Part shown: in pieces, positions 7,601 through 15,514 of the stretch
Layout of the letters: each line of letters starts with the position of its first letter
How positions within the stretch are numbered: the stretch's first letter is position 1
Source of the DNA: a bacterium
GTDB lineage: Bacteria > CSSED10-310 > JAJRTK01
Direction: 5' to 3'
Length of the DNA stretch: 25,467 bases
NCBI GenBank assembly: GCA_024278345.1
Contig: JAJRTK010000129.1
Location: forward strand, 1 to 25,467
The notes under the pieces: generated by a model
The model's input: only the letters and a program-made list of their open reading frames with translations
Told to the model about the DNA's origin: nothing
The model's database searches: none
Program-made: the position numbers and the translations under genes

Positions 7601-9000
7601 GAACCGCTGTCACCGATGTCGATACCGGGACTCTCCATGTTCGCATACCATGGTGGGGGCGGGGCTTCCGACGACGCAAGGCTCAGGTAATCCGTGGCTC
7701 GCCGCGGGCCTTTTCCTTCGAGCCAGACCTGGATCCGGCCCAGGTAATCTTCCTTGGAAAACCCGTGGCTGGAAATCTGAGCATAGGCGCCCACCCGGGC
7801 ATCGAGGCGTAGAGGCATTTTGAATGTCTGAAGGAGTTGGAGAAGGCGCCCATCGTGGAGAAAAGCCTCCGCCGTCAACGACCGTCGTGCCTTGGCCAGT
7901 TCGAGCTCTCCGGTCAGTAGAACGTCGCCGCCAAATGCCTGGAACCTCAGTTCTCTGGCCGTCACATGGGAACGGCGGAGCCGGAGCTCGCCCGTGAGCT
8001 GCCGCCCTCCTCCTCGCCCTGCCTGGAAAGCGGGAGAAACCAGTTTTACATCGATCTGGATATTTCTGGCGAGACCCTCGGCGGTTCCGTCCAGAACCGC
8101 GTGTCCCTCAAGAACCACGGGAAGGTGCAAGGCCCGCGTGAGATCTTCCAGTTCCAGTTCCCAGGTGACAGGGATGTGGAGCAGGGGATCTAGAAAATTT
8201 TCTAGTGCCGGTCCCACGGAGTGGAGCTTGGTGTTTTTTTCGAACTCCAGCGTGAGACTGGCCGCTTTTATTCCATCGATATCGACTTGAGCGTCTCGGA
8301 GGCGGATCGCTCCCGTCGTTTCGAGCCGGGTTCCGACGCGGAGGGCAATCCGCGGCGCGTCCAGATTTGCCGTGTAATAGGCTCCAGAGGCTTCCCGCCG
8401 GAGCTCCAGGTAGAGATTGCTGGCGTTGAGCTCCAGATTCTGCCGCTCCAGGCGCATCCCGTATCGGCCACGAACCAGCGTCGCTTTTTCCAGCTCGATT
8501 TTTCTGAAGATGATCTCGAGAATCTCCCGGCGGCTTCGCTTCTTTTTCTTCTTTTTTCCGGAACGCGGGATGTTCTTCCGTTTTTTGGCATCCATTTCGA
8601 AATATAATTCCGGACCGTCAAGGTAGACTGAGCGAAAGGCCAACCGACCGCCTAGAAGTGCTCCATAGTTCGGTTCGATGGCGATCTGGTCGGCACGACC
8701 GAAGTACGGATAAGAAAAGCCAACCCCATTTTGGATCTCCAGCCCCTGGATCCAAATGGTTCTCCAGCCCAACTGGATTTTTTCGATGGAAACGCTGCGC
8801 CGAAGAGCGATGGAGAAACCTATGGAAACTAAATCTGGAAGAGCCAAGTAGAGGCCTATGAGGAGGAATGATGCAAAAGCCACCGCGTAGACGCAGCCCG
8901 TGCGGAGAATGAACTTCGCACGCCTTCGCCGTCTCAAACGAGGGGTCTCCGGTTTTTTTTCCGAGGTCTCGGGAGCTATGGAGGGTTCTGTTTCGGGCAT
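4681..9000 (-). CDS. tamB: TamB-like translocation/assembly module protein (DUF490)
   Basis: The 1439-residue protein has a basic N-terminus and one membrane anchor (about 31-53). A long AsmA-like, beta-rich periplasmic region of repeating hydrophobic strands follows, and a typical TamB C-terminal domain (roughly the last 340 residues) includes LSELDILALILTGSA and ends in short beta-strands. TamB spans the periplasm from the inner membrane to an Omp85 partner and is linked to outer-membrane protein assembly and phospholipid transport. Residues 139-158 are very lysine/arginine rich, with a run of six Lys (8527-8586 in DNA). The gene overlaps the tamA-like gene by ATGA, so the two are probably translationally coupled. 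In Escherichia coli the order is tamA then tamB; here it is reversed. The start at 9000 has only a weak ribosome site (CGGTGG). Confidence 0.9.
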   Translation of the reverse strand: MPETEPSIAPETSEKKPETPRLRRRRRAKFILRTGCVYAVAFASFLLIGLYLALPDLVSIGFSIALRRSVSIEKIQLGWRTIWIQGLEIQNGVGFSYPYFGRADQIAIEPNYGALLGGRLAFRSVYLDGPELYFEMDAKKRKNIPRSGKKKKKKRSRREILEIIFRKIELEKATLVRGRYGMRLERQNLELNASNLYLELRREASGAYYTANLDAPRIALRVGTRLETTGAIRLRDAQVDIDGIKAASLTLEFEKNTKLHSVGPALENFLDPLLHIPVTWELELEDLTRALHLPVVLEGHAVLDGTAEGLARNIQIDVKLVSPAFQAGRGGGRQLTGELRLRRSHVTARELRFQAFGGDVLLTGELELAKARRSLTAEAFLHDGRLLQLLQTFKMPLRLDARVGAYAQISSHGFSKEDYLGRIQVWLEGKGPRRATDYLSLASSEAPPPPWYANMESPGIDIGDSGSKVDLTEVFSLVSKLAAREARSRSNLGREETFPPKEIRSFKLDDLRDAVLPLTGRLDLSIAQGTVFIEAARLAVTDSELNGFGRIGFDKSYDLSFQVDSPEIGILAYAASPYLLSREIDGYPWTLGRGAGKVHGRIKGRPGRAIVDARFSIQNGLYQSFAFDKLQGSLQFEDDVTRFQALLADGDSGLEAKGWIKSGSKGGLEAVRSPFVSLDWLSLMPDLQIELESKGYSVSRLFHQLDWNLAGSWHLRGKADLLKKGGKLQGKVEIESLQAGWIGGQKVDHLTLKAQIDQGRLKIEDFDTSVNGSPISLVGLAEIPSRLELDFDAGPFDLEVLLRFFGLPLPVKGTVRLILSLEGVLSRPILRLTLETSDLTIAGIRAGDVTLDLDIQGAKLFVNASLFDNSIRVSGSLGLLPSLPLDLVLEFSETPFAPLLGLVSERLPLFIGGELDGRFELTGSAAHPEHLKMEGAFQRTALSLTELQVENAKPVRLQLAHRNFTLSPVILEGTAGSFTVQATYEVLGTFELLATGLANMAVIKAFDTTNAIESVTGKGEVGLRVLVERLREPRITGRATISDGYLKLVSLDQSIYNISGPIEIDYPNLWATEEVPVTAVFGEGPIQLWGTVVANSALLEDILLDLHCTGQKLRYHYLPEMDTIVSPAVDVRGTAAVPQVSGRLVMERARYRGRIELKPIIVKLAQQTTGELLLARPRLTLEEIEATSIDPVLDLEVLFPNKIQVDSKGVVLKISAPDFKVVGTYLRMGFLGSMSIDEGRLAYESQEFEVRTGTIDFLDPSRPEPSVNIEFQGEIEDYVVTIGITGNAYSPRVTFRSVPPLSELDILALILTGSASTYVNPETGFEEQRNRSYEQLVDVASIALQLEDSVFQRVGNILAADRFLVDPVISESGLHGARITWGKKLGKVNILASQILPATAPPLIIVQYKLSSNIFIEGRNNQGKLSKTDVDLKVRWNFK

Positions 9001-9185
9001 GGACAGGCCACCGAAAGTTGCTTCCCTGGCACGGGAAAGGGGGGATTTTCTCCGCTCCGCGGGAAGACGATTCTTCGCTGCGCTTCTTTTCCAGATTGCT
9101 TGAGCTTCAGGGCGATGCCTGATACATTCGTGGTTCCCCCTTTTCTACCCTGTGACTTCCCGACTCTGACAAGTGGCGATGGACT
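9001..9185. promoter_or_regulatory. Divergent intergenic region between tamB and the response-regulator gene
   Basis: These 185 bp separate two divergently transcribed genes and must hold promoters for both. The best plus-strand candidate is listed separately. On the minus strand I see only a poor candidate (TTGTCA and TAGAAA, 19-nt spacing), which I do not call. Confidence 0.4.
9100..9128 (+). promoter_or_regulatory. Candidate sigma-70-like promoter
   Basis: TTGAGC (9100-9105) and TACATT (9123-9128) are separated by 17 bp and lie about 57 bp upstream of the GTG start at 9186. Each box matches about four or five of six consensus positions. Housekeeping promoters of this lineage are not known to me, so this is only a consensus match. 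Confidence 0.35.
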
Positions 9186-9908
9186 GTGACTCAATCTCTT
9201 CTCAAGATTCTGGTGGTCGATGATTTGCCGGAGAATGTCGAGCTGATTCGGCGGTACCTGGAGTCCAACCTGTACCAAGTGCGCACCGCTGCCAATGCCA
9301 AGGAAGCCCTGGGACAGATCCGCCGCGAGCTCTTCGACCTCATCCTTCTCGACATCGTCATGCCGGGGATGAGCGGTATCGATTTGTGCCGTGTCCTCAA
9401 AACTCACGAGCGGACGCGCCACATTCCTATCATTCTCGTCACCGCCGTGACCCAGGTCAAGGATAAGATTCGCGGCTTCGAAGCCGGGGCCGAGGACTAC
9501 ATCTCCAAGCCCTTCTCGGGGGCGGAACTCTTGGCTCGCGTCAAATCGGTGCTCAGAATCAAGACGCTCCACGACGAGATGCGGCTGGCCAACGAAAAGC
9601 TGCGGGAGACCCTGGCCCAGCTCAAGGATGCTCAGAGCCAACTGGTGAAGAACGAGAAGGTGTCGGTGATTCAAGCCACCGTGGCTTCGGTCAACCACGA
9701 GATCAATAATCCACTTTGTTCCATCAGCCTCGATGTCCAAATGCTCCAGATCGAGCTGGCGGAAAGCGACGAATCCGTCCTGCTCAAGCTCAAGCGGATC
9801 GAAGAGAACGTCAAGCGGATCCATAGGGTAACCCAGAAACTGGCTCGCATCAAGGATCCATCGGCGAGCGAGTTCCTGCCAGGGCAGCAGATTCTCGACC
9901 TTGGATGA
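9186..9908 (+). CDS. Response regulator (REC) fused to a histidine-kinase DHp domain lacking the ATPase domain
   Basis: The 240-residue protein begins with a receiver domain (about 5-122): acidic pair D12/D13, phospho-acceptor D56 in LLDIVMPG, T86, and K108 in SKPF. A coiled-coil linker (about 126-160) leads into a histidine-kinase dimerisation helix with the H-box HEINNPL (His171, residues 171-177). The second DHp helix (about 197-222) is followed only by a short tail and a stop. No N, G1 or G2 boxes of a HATPase domain exist here or downstream before the next gene at 9972. It could act as a phospho-relay intermediate or be phosphorylated in trans by another kinase. The start is GTG, with a stop codon in frame at 9153. 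The neighbour downstream is a DUF885 gene, 63 bp away. Confidence 0.85.
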   Translation: MTQSLLKILVVDDLPENVELIRRYLESNLYQVRTAANAKEALGQIRRELFDLILLDIVMPGMSGIDLCRVLKTHERTRHIPIILVTAVTQVKDKIRGFEAGAEDYISKPFSGAELLARVKSVLRIKTLHDEMRLANEKLRETLAQLKDAQSQLVKNEKVSVIQATVASVNHEINNPLCSISLDVQMLQIELAESDESVLLKLKRIEENVKRIHRVTQKLARIKDPSASEFLPGQQILDLG

Positions 9909-9971
9909 TCGCGGGGCAGAACTCAGTCCAGCGGGGGATGCCAGGCGACCAGTGCGCAGCGGAGGCGAGCG

Positions 9972-11666
9972 ATGGGAGCGGAAACCAACACAGCATGCGT
10001 TGCCGACATTCCAATACCGAAATCTTGCGCTCTTGATGAACTGACTCGTCGCTATCTGGATGCCATCGTGGAGTTTGAACCCGTGGAAGCCACTTTTTGG
10101 GGTCTCCACGCCGCGGATCACCGCCTTGGCGAACCCTCCGAGGAAAGCAGAGCAGGCCGGCTGCACCGATATCGACAGCTCTTACGGGAATTGCGTGATC
10201 TTGCCCCCGATCAAGCAGCCGCGGACTTGGATGGCCCTCTCTTGGAAAATCTCCTCCAGCGCCGAATTTACGATCTGGAGGTGCGACGGCTCCATCGAAG
10301 CAGTCCCTCTTTTTACCTCGAGACCATCACCCAGTCAGTCTTATTGCTTTTGCTTCGGGATACGGCTCCGTTGGAAGATCGCCTCGAAGCCGTGGCTGCA
10401 CGCCTTGCCCAGGTGCCGGGTTTTCTTTCCCATGCAGTCCGACAGCTCCAGTCACCTCCGGAGATTTGCCTCGAAACCGCTCTCGGCGAGCTGGAGGGAA
10501 CGCTTCAGTTCCTCCACTCCACCTGTCCCGTGTTGGCTGAGCAGAATCCTTCGGTTGGCCACCGGTTACTGGACGCCAATCTTATGGCGCTCCGGGCACT
10601 TTCTTCCTTTGGCGATTTTCTCCGGCGCGAGCTGACGGTGGGGGGGCAACGGAATTCCGCCTTGGGAAGAGACCGGTTCGTGGAGCTCTTGCGCCTCCAG
10701 CTCATGGTTTCGGGTTCTCCTCTTGAGCTTGAGGAGATTGCCCGGGAGGTCATTGCCTCCACGAAGGTCGCCATGGAACGGTTAGCTTCAAAAGCGGGTC
10801 ACGGTGGCTGGCTGGGGCTCTTGGGGGAGATCCAGGGAGAGCACCCCGATGGCTCCAGCCTTTTGGACTGTTATCGAACAGCCGTGAAAAAGGCGCGACG
10901 CTTCTTGCTAGAGAAGAATCTCATTTCCATACCCGATGGCCTGAAACTCGAGATCGCGGAGACTCCCGCGTCACTTCGCCCACTCATTGGAACCGCTGCC
11001 TACATTCCACCTTCACCGCTGGGAGAGGATGCCACGGGCCATTTTCTGGTGACTCCGGTTCCCGACGACGAAAGCTGTGAGGCAAGGCTCCGAGGCCACA
11101 ACCGAGCTTTCATCCGCTTGACGGCCGTCCACGAAGCCTTTCCGGGGCATCATCTTCAGCTTTCCATGGCGAAGCTCGGGGGCTCCACACTTCGGCGCCT
11201 TGCCGAAAGCCCGGCGTTCGTCGAAGGTTGGGCGCTTTATGGCGAAGAGATGATGGAAGAAGCTGGTTTTTACGACCGCCATGCAAAGTTCTTGCGCCTC
11301 AAAGATCTATTGTGGCGGGCATGCCGCGCCGTCATCGACGTTGGGCTGCACACCGGTTCCATGAGCTTCCAGGAGGCCCTCGATCTGCTGGAGGACGAAG
11401 TCAAGCTCCACCGGAATGGCGCGATTTCCGAAGTCACGTGGGCCAGCCTTTTTCCCACCTACCCGCTTTCCTACCTTGTGGGCCAAAGGCAGATGCTGAG
11501 TTTTCGGCAGCGCTGGTTGGCCACGAAGGAGTCCGGGCTTCGAGCCTTCCACGACAAACTGCTGTCAGCGGGAGCCCTTCCTTTGCCACTGGTGGAGCGC
11601 CACCTGTTCCCACGGGCTCCCCCGAGGCCCAAACAACCCAAGATCGTGGCTCCCACTTCAACGTGA
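9972..11666 (+). CDS. DUF885-family metallopeptidase-like protein
   Basis: The 564-residue protein has hallmark DUF885 motifs: HEAFPGHH (387-394), the equivalent of the usual HEGYPGHH; EGWALYGEEM (418-427); a conserved His in DVGLHTGSMSF (H460); and YPLSYLVGQ (497-505). The histidines and the glutamate in EGWALY fit a zinc-dependent peptidase-like active site, but the substrate is unknown for most of the family. No signal peptide or membrane segment is visible, so it is probably cytoplasmic; many relatives are lipoproteins or secreted. The ATG at 9972 has GGAGG (9961-9965) six bases upstream. It probably shares a transcript with the preceding response-regulator gene. It is convergent with the TPR gene, with six bases between the stops. 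Confidence 0.92.
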   Translation: MGAETNTACVADIPIPKSCALDELTRRYLDAIVEFEPVEATFWGLHAADHRLGEPSEESRAGRLHRYRQLLRELRDLAPDQAAADLDGPLLENLLQRRIYDLEVRRLHRSSPSFYLETITQSVLLLLLRDTAPLEDRLEAVAARLAQVPGFLSHAVRQLQSPPEICLETALGELEGTLQFLHSTCPVLAEQNPSVGHRLLDANLMALRALSSFGDFLRRELTVGGQRNSALGRDRFVELLRLQLMVSGSPLELEEIAREVIASTKVAMERLASKAGHGGWLGLLGEIQGEHPDGSSLLDCYRTAVKKARRFLLEKNLISIPDGLKLEIAETPASLRPLIGTAAYIPPSPLGEDATGHFLVTPVPDDESCEARLRGHNRAFIRLTAVHEAFPGHHLQLSMAKLGGSTLRRLAESPAFVEGWALYGEEMMEEAGFYDRHAKFLRLKDLLWRACRAVIDVGLHTGSMSFQEALDLLEDEVKLHRNGAISEVTWASLFPTYPLSYLVGQRQMLSFRQRWLATKESGLRAFHDKLLSAGALPLPLVERHLFPRAPPRPKQPKIVAPTST

Positions 11667-11672
11667 AGAAAA

Positions 11673-12203
11673 TCAGGTGCAGTCCAAGAGGCGATCAATT
11701 TGCTGGAGCAGGTTGCGCATGCGCTTTTTGGCTTCGGTATCCTGGGAGAGTTCAAGGCATTTTTGATAGGTGTTCCGCGCCACCTGGTAATGGTCAAGGT
11801 GGAAGTAGCAGTGTCCGATACGTTCCAGGATCCAGGTGTCGGAAGGATCGAGGTTCTCCGCCTCGTGGAGAACTTCCAGGGCTTTACGGTGCTTGGCCAG
11901 GTGAAACAGGGCGTTGGCGTATTTTTTGGCCAGCGACATCGAAAAATAGCCCAGTAGCACCAGATCCTCGCATAGCTGAACCGCCCGCCAGTGGTTGTTT
12001 TCGCCAAGATAGAGATTGAGCAGAAGAAGGTAGGGAACGAAAGAAAAAGGTCGTTTGGCTCGCTCAGCTTCGCACAATCGGATCGCCTTGGCGCAAGAAC
12101 TCTCCCGCTGCCGGAACGAAAGCAGCGTGACTCTGGCCGTCAGGAAAAGATGGCTGCAGAAAAGGCCGAGGCCATGGAAGAATCCTCTGCACCTCTTCAT
12201 CAT
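11673..12203 (-). CDS. Small TPR-repeat protein, unknown function
   Basis: The 176-residue protein has a short basic and hydrophobic N-terminus (MMKRCRGFFHGLGLFCSHLF), possibly a signal or anchor. About three TPR-like helix pairs fill the rest (roughly residues 52-87, 88-121 and 122-157), the middle one resembling ALFHLAKHRKALEVLHEAENL and the last GHCYFHLDHYQVARNTYQKCL. TPRs mediate protein-protein contacts and no catalytic motif is present. An in-frame ATG exists at 12275, but the start at 12203 is preferred because AAAGGGG lies seven bases upstream. It lies 155 bp downstream of gatB on the same strand and may be at the end of that transcript. It is cysteine-rich for its size (about seven Cys). 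Confidence 0.75.
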   Translation of the reverse strand: MMKRCRGFFHGLGLFCSHLFLTARVTLLSFRQRESSCAKAIRLCEAERAKRPFSFVPYLLLLNLYLGENNHWRAVQLCEDLVLLGYFSMSLAKKYANALFHLAKHRKALEVLHEAENLDPSDTWILERIGHCYFHLDHYQVARNTYQKCLELSQDTEAKKRMRNLLQQIDRLLDCT

Positions 12204-12358
12204 GGGACATCCCCTTTCGCAAGTTCCGCTTTTTGAGTGGCGATCTCCCCTCTCCTTACAAAATAAGATACCCAATGGCCGGCGGCAAATTTTTTTGCGG
12301 GGGCTTCCGCTGGGTCACGCCTCCAGTGCCTGCCTAACGTTGCTCGCTCTCCGCCCTT

Positions 12359-13813
12359 TCAGCGCCCTTGAGCGCTGTCCCCCCTGCGGCTCAGAGCCTT
12401 CCGCAAGAGCTCATTCAAAAGCTTTGGATCGGCGCGACCACCGGTCTCTTTCATGATCCGACCAACGAAGAAACCCATCATGCGGGTTTTTCCCGCCAGG
12501 TACTGCTCGACGTTCCGCGCCTCTGATTCCAGAAGCTCTTCCACCATGGGGCCAAGTTTATTGGGATCGGCGATAGCGGAGAGACCTTCTTTCTCGACGA
12601 TCCGCCGAGGTCCAAGGTCGCTTGTCAGCATGATGCCGAAGACCTTCCTCGCGATCTTACCAGAAATAAGACCACCCTCGATGAGGGCGACCAACTCCGC
12701 AAGGCGCCGAGGTTCAACGGGCGGGTCGAAGCCGCCTTCTCCCTTGGACTCGCGGAGCAATTCTCCAAGGAGCCAGTTCGCCACCATCTTCGGTGACCGG
12801 TGGATGGCCAGGGCGGCCTCATAGTAATCGGCGATATCCCTCTCCCGAGTCAGAAGCTCCGCGTCATACGCCGACAGGCCCATCTCTTCCACGAACCTCT
12901 TTTTCCGAGCATCCGGCAGCTCCACCAATGAATCGCGGACCCGCTCCAGCCATTCGTCGGATATCTCTAGGGGAACGAGGTCCGGATCAGGAAAATACCG
13001 ATAGTCGTGCGCCTCTTCCTTGGAGCGCATGGAGAGGGTAATTCCCCGGGCCGAATCGAACAGCCGCGTCTCCTGGACAACTTGGCCGCCATGTCGGAGG
13101 ATGCGGGCTTGGCGCTTTTCCTCGTGGAGAATAGCCAGGCCAACGAAGCGAAAAGAATTGACGTTCTTGATCTCCGCGCGAGTTCCAAAGGCGCTCTGCC
13201 CGGGACGCCGGAGAGAGACATTGATATCGCAGCGCATCTGCCCCTTCTCCATGTCGGCGTCACTCACCCCCAGATAGCGGAGGATTCCGCGAAGGCGCCG
13301 CAGATAGGCCTTGGCCTCTTCGGCTGTCCGGAGCTCGGGCCGGGAGACAATCTCCAGGAGAGGCACGGAGCCGCGGTTGAAATCGATGCGGCTCAGGGGA
13401 GCTCCTGTCTCATCATGGAGCAGTTTTCCGGCATCCTCCTCGATATGGATGCGTTCGATGCCGATCCGCTTCGTCTGCCCCTCGCCAAGATCGATCTCCA
13501 GAAAACCACCTTCGCAGATCGGCTGGGAAAACTGGGAAATCTGGTAGCCCTTGGGCAAATCGGGATAAAAATAATTCTTTCGCGCGAAGCGGCTTTTCCG
13601 CCGGATGTCGCACCGGGTGGCCAGCCCAAGGCGTATCGCCAAGTCGATGACGGCGCGATTCAGGACGGGAAGCACACCGGGAAGCCCCAGGCAAACAGGG
13701 CAGACATCACGATTCGGTTCTTCGGCAAACCGGACGGCGCAACCGCAGAATAGCTTCGAGCGGGTCTTGAGCTGGGCATGGACTTCCAGCCCAATGACAG
13801 TTTCGAATTCCAT
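12359..13813 (-). CDS. gatB: Aspartyl/glutamyl-tRNA(Asn/Gln) amidotransferase subunit B
   Basis: The 484-residue protein has normal GatB length. The N-terminus shows the conserved IGLEVHAQL (7-15), zinc-site cysteines C23, C25, C38 and C41, and the signature DFNRGSVPLLEIVS. The C-terminal tail (YqeY-like) contains a KTRMMGFFVGRIMKE-like segment that contacts tRNA. GatB activates the mischarged Asp-tRNA(Asn) or Glu-tRNA(Gln) with ATP and receives ammonia from GatA. The start at 13813 has GGGAG about 12 bases upstream. It follows gatA by 90 bp on the same strand. gatC is not adjacent and must be elsewhere. This implies the indirect pathway for Gln-tRNA and/or Asn-tRNA. Confidence 0.97.
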   Translation of the reverse strand: MEFETVIGLEVHAQLKTRSKLFCGCAVRFAEEPNRDVCPVCLGLPGVLPVLNRAVIDLAIRLGLATRCDIRRKSRFARKNYFYPDLPKGYQISQFSQPICEGGFLEIDLGEGQTKRIGIERIHIEEDAGKLLHDETGAPLSRIDFNRGSVPLLEIVSRPELRTAEEAKAYLRRLRGILRYLGVSDADMEKGQMRCDINVSLRRPGQSAFGTRAEIKNVNSFRFVGLAILHEEKRQARILRHGGQVVQETRLFDSARGITLSMRSKEEAHDYRYFPDPDLVPLEISDEWLERVRDSLVELPDARKKRFVEEMGLSAYDAELLTRERDIADYYEAALAIHRSPKMVANWLLGELLRESKGEGGFDPPVEPRRLAELVALIEGGLISGKIARKVFGIMLTSDLGPRRIVEKEGLSAIADPNKLGPMVEELLESEARNVEQYLAGKTRMMGFFVGRIMKETGGRADPKLLNELLRKALSRRGDSAQGR

Positions 13814-13903
13814 TGGGATTTTTTTCTCCCGCGACTCATCTGGTTGAAACGGAGGGCTCCAGCCAAGCGAAAGACCCTTTTTGGGCGTTGAGTTCCGCTC
13901 TCA

Positions 13904-15451
13904 TCAGGCGCCATCCGACGCCCGCTGCTCGCATCGTGAAGCCGCGATATCCGGCCGTGAGCCCGCAGCGGAAAAATCTGGCCGCCGGTTCCGGAAACCG
14001 CACTCTAGCTCCAAGAGATGACCCACCTGGAGCAACAGCGATTCGGAAAAGGCGCCCGACAGAATCTGCACCCCGATGGGAAGACCTTCTTCACTCATCC
14101 CACACGGCACGACTAATCCGGGAATCCCCGCAAGATTGACCGAAACCGTGAAAACGTCGCTCAAATACATCTTGAGGGGATCGCCGAGCCTCTCACCCAG
14201 GCGAAAAGCCGGCTCGGGGGTCACCGGCATCACGACGAAATCTACATTCTGGAACGCCGTATCAAATTCCTGACGGATCAGAGTCCGGACTTTCTGAGCC
14301 TCCAAATAGTAAGCGTCATAGTAGCCCGAGGAAAGCACGTAGGTCCCCAGCAAGATCCGCCGCTGCACTTCGGACCCGAATCCCCGGGACCGGCTCTTGC
14401 GGTAGAGCTCCGCCAGGTTTTTCGCCTTGCCCCGGAATCCGTACCGGATGCCGTCGAAACGAGCCAGGTTCGCACTCGCTTCCGCCGTGGCAATCACGTA
14501 GTAGCAGGCGACGGCCAGGTCCCATGGGCAAAGGCGGATCGGCACGCGAAGCGCTCCCAGCTTCTCGAGCCTGGAAATGGACTCTTCCGTCGCGCGCCGG
14601 ACCTCCGGGTGGAGGCCGGCACGAAGAATCTTGTCCGGAACCCCCATCCTGAGCCCCTGGATCGGCTTCCCAAGATCGCAGGTGAAATCTTCCGCCGGCA
14701 GCGGCGACGACGTGGAATCCCGGGGGTCGTGGCCGGAGATGATTCCCAGCAAAATCGCGGCGTCTTCCACCGTCCGGGTCAAAGTCCCGATCTGGTCCAG
14801 ACTCGACGCGAAGGCCACCAGTCCGAAGCGCGAGACGCGACCGTAGGTCGGCTTGAGACCCACGACGCCGCAAAATGCCGCTGGCTGGCGTACCGAGCCG
14901 CCCGTGTCCGAACCCAGAGCCGCCAAGGCCGTCCCGGCGGCCACGGCCGCCGCCGAACCCCCCGACGAGCCACCGGGCACCCGCTCCAGATCCCAGGGGT
15001 TCCGCGTCGAACCATAGGCGGAACTCTCCGTTGACGAGCCCATGGCAAACTCATCCAAATTCGTTTTCCCCAGGAATACCGCGCCCGCGCGGCGCAGACG
15101 CTCCACCACCGTGGCGTCATACGGCGCCACGAATCCCTCCAGAATCCGAGAACCACAGGTCAAGGGCATCCCGCGGACACAGATGTTGTCCTTGACCGAA
15201 ATGGGCAAACCCTGAAGCGAAGCCCTCGCTGGGATTCCGCCCTCCCCGAGGGAAACACCCGGCACCTCTTGGTGAAAATAATCCCGAGACGCCTCGCTGG
15301 GCTCCTCCAGGTGGAGATAGGCGCCGATCCGAGGCTCCAATTCCATTGCCCGCTCGTAGAATGCGCGGCAAAGGCGAATCCCATCTCCATCTCCCTCTTT
15401 CAGCGCCGCCATGGCGCGAGCCAAGGTCCAACCGGTGACATCCTCTTCCAT
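13904..15451 (-). CDS. gatA: Aspartyl/glutamyl-tRNA(Asn/Gln) amidotransferase subunit A
   Basis: The 515-residue amidase-signature enzyme releases ammonia from glutamine for transfer to the mischarged tRNA. The catalytic triad is visible: Lys87 in ISVKDN, cis-Ser162 in GGSSGGSAAAVAAG and nucleophile Ser186 in GSDTGGSVRQPA. The block GVVGLKPTYGRVSRFGLVAFASSLDQIG is diagnostic of GatA rather than a generic amidase. The C-terminus has about 25 extra residues rich in Arg, Ser and Ala. The start at 15451 has AAGGA six bases upstream. It sits 63 bp after the Ser/Thr kinase stop with no obvious terminator between, so read-through from the kinase locus is possible. gatB follows 90 bp later. Confidence 0.97.
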   Translation of the reverse strand: MEEDVTGWTLARAMAALKEGDGDGIRLCRAFYERAMELEPRIGAYLHLEEPSEASRDYFHQEVPGVSLGEGGIPARASLQGLPISVKDNICVRGMPLTCGSRILEGFVAPYDATVVERLRRAGAVFLGKTNLDEFAMGSSTESSAYGSTRNPWDLERVPGGSSGGSAAAVAAGTALAALGSDTGGSVRQPAAFCGVVGLKPTYGRVSRFGLVAFASSLDQIGTLTRTVEDAAILLGIISGHDPRDSTSSPLPAEDFTCDLGKPIQGLRMGVPDKILRAGLHPEVRRATEESISRLEKLGALRVPIRLCPWDLAVACYYVIATAEASANLARFDGIRYGFRGKAKNLAELYRKSRSRGFGSEVQRRILLGTYVLSSGYYDAYYLEAQKVRTLIRQEFDTAFQNVDFVVMPVTPEPAFRLGERLGDPLKMYLSDVFTVSVNLAGIPGLVVPCGMSEEGLPIGVQILSGAFSESLLLQVGHLLELECGFRNRRPDFSAAGSRPDIAASRCEQRASDGA

Positions 15452-15514
15452 TCCTGGTCCTTTTCTTTATGAGCCGATTCCATCAGTCCTCATGCACGAA
15501 TATCCCTTCTGCTC

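Noticed and set aside
8976-10166. 396-residue open frame on the minus strand opposite the response-regulator gene
   Set aside because: The plus-strand frame has intact receiver and H-box motifs; the antisense frame has none, runs across the tamB start and the DUF885 start, and is a composition artefact.
12360-12377. CAGCGC/GCGCTG hairpin at the end of gatB as a terminator
   Set aside because: It lies within the last codons of gatB and has no T-run on the minus strand after it.
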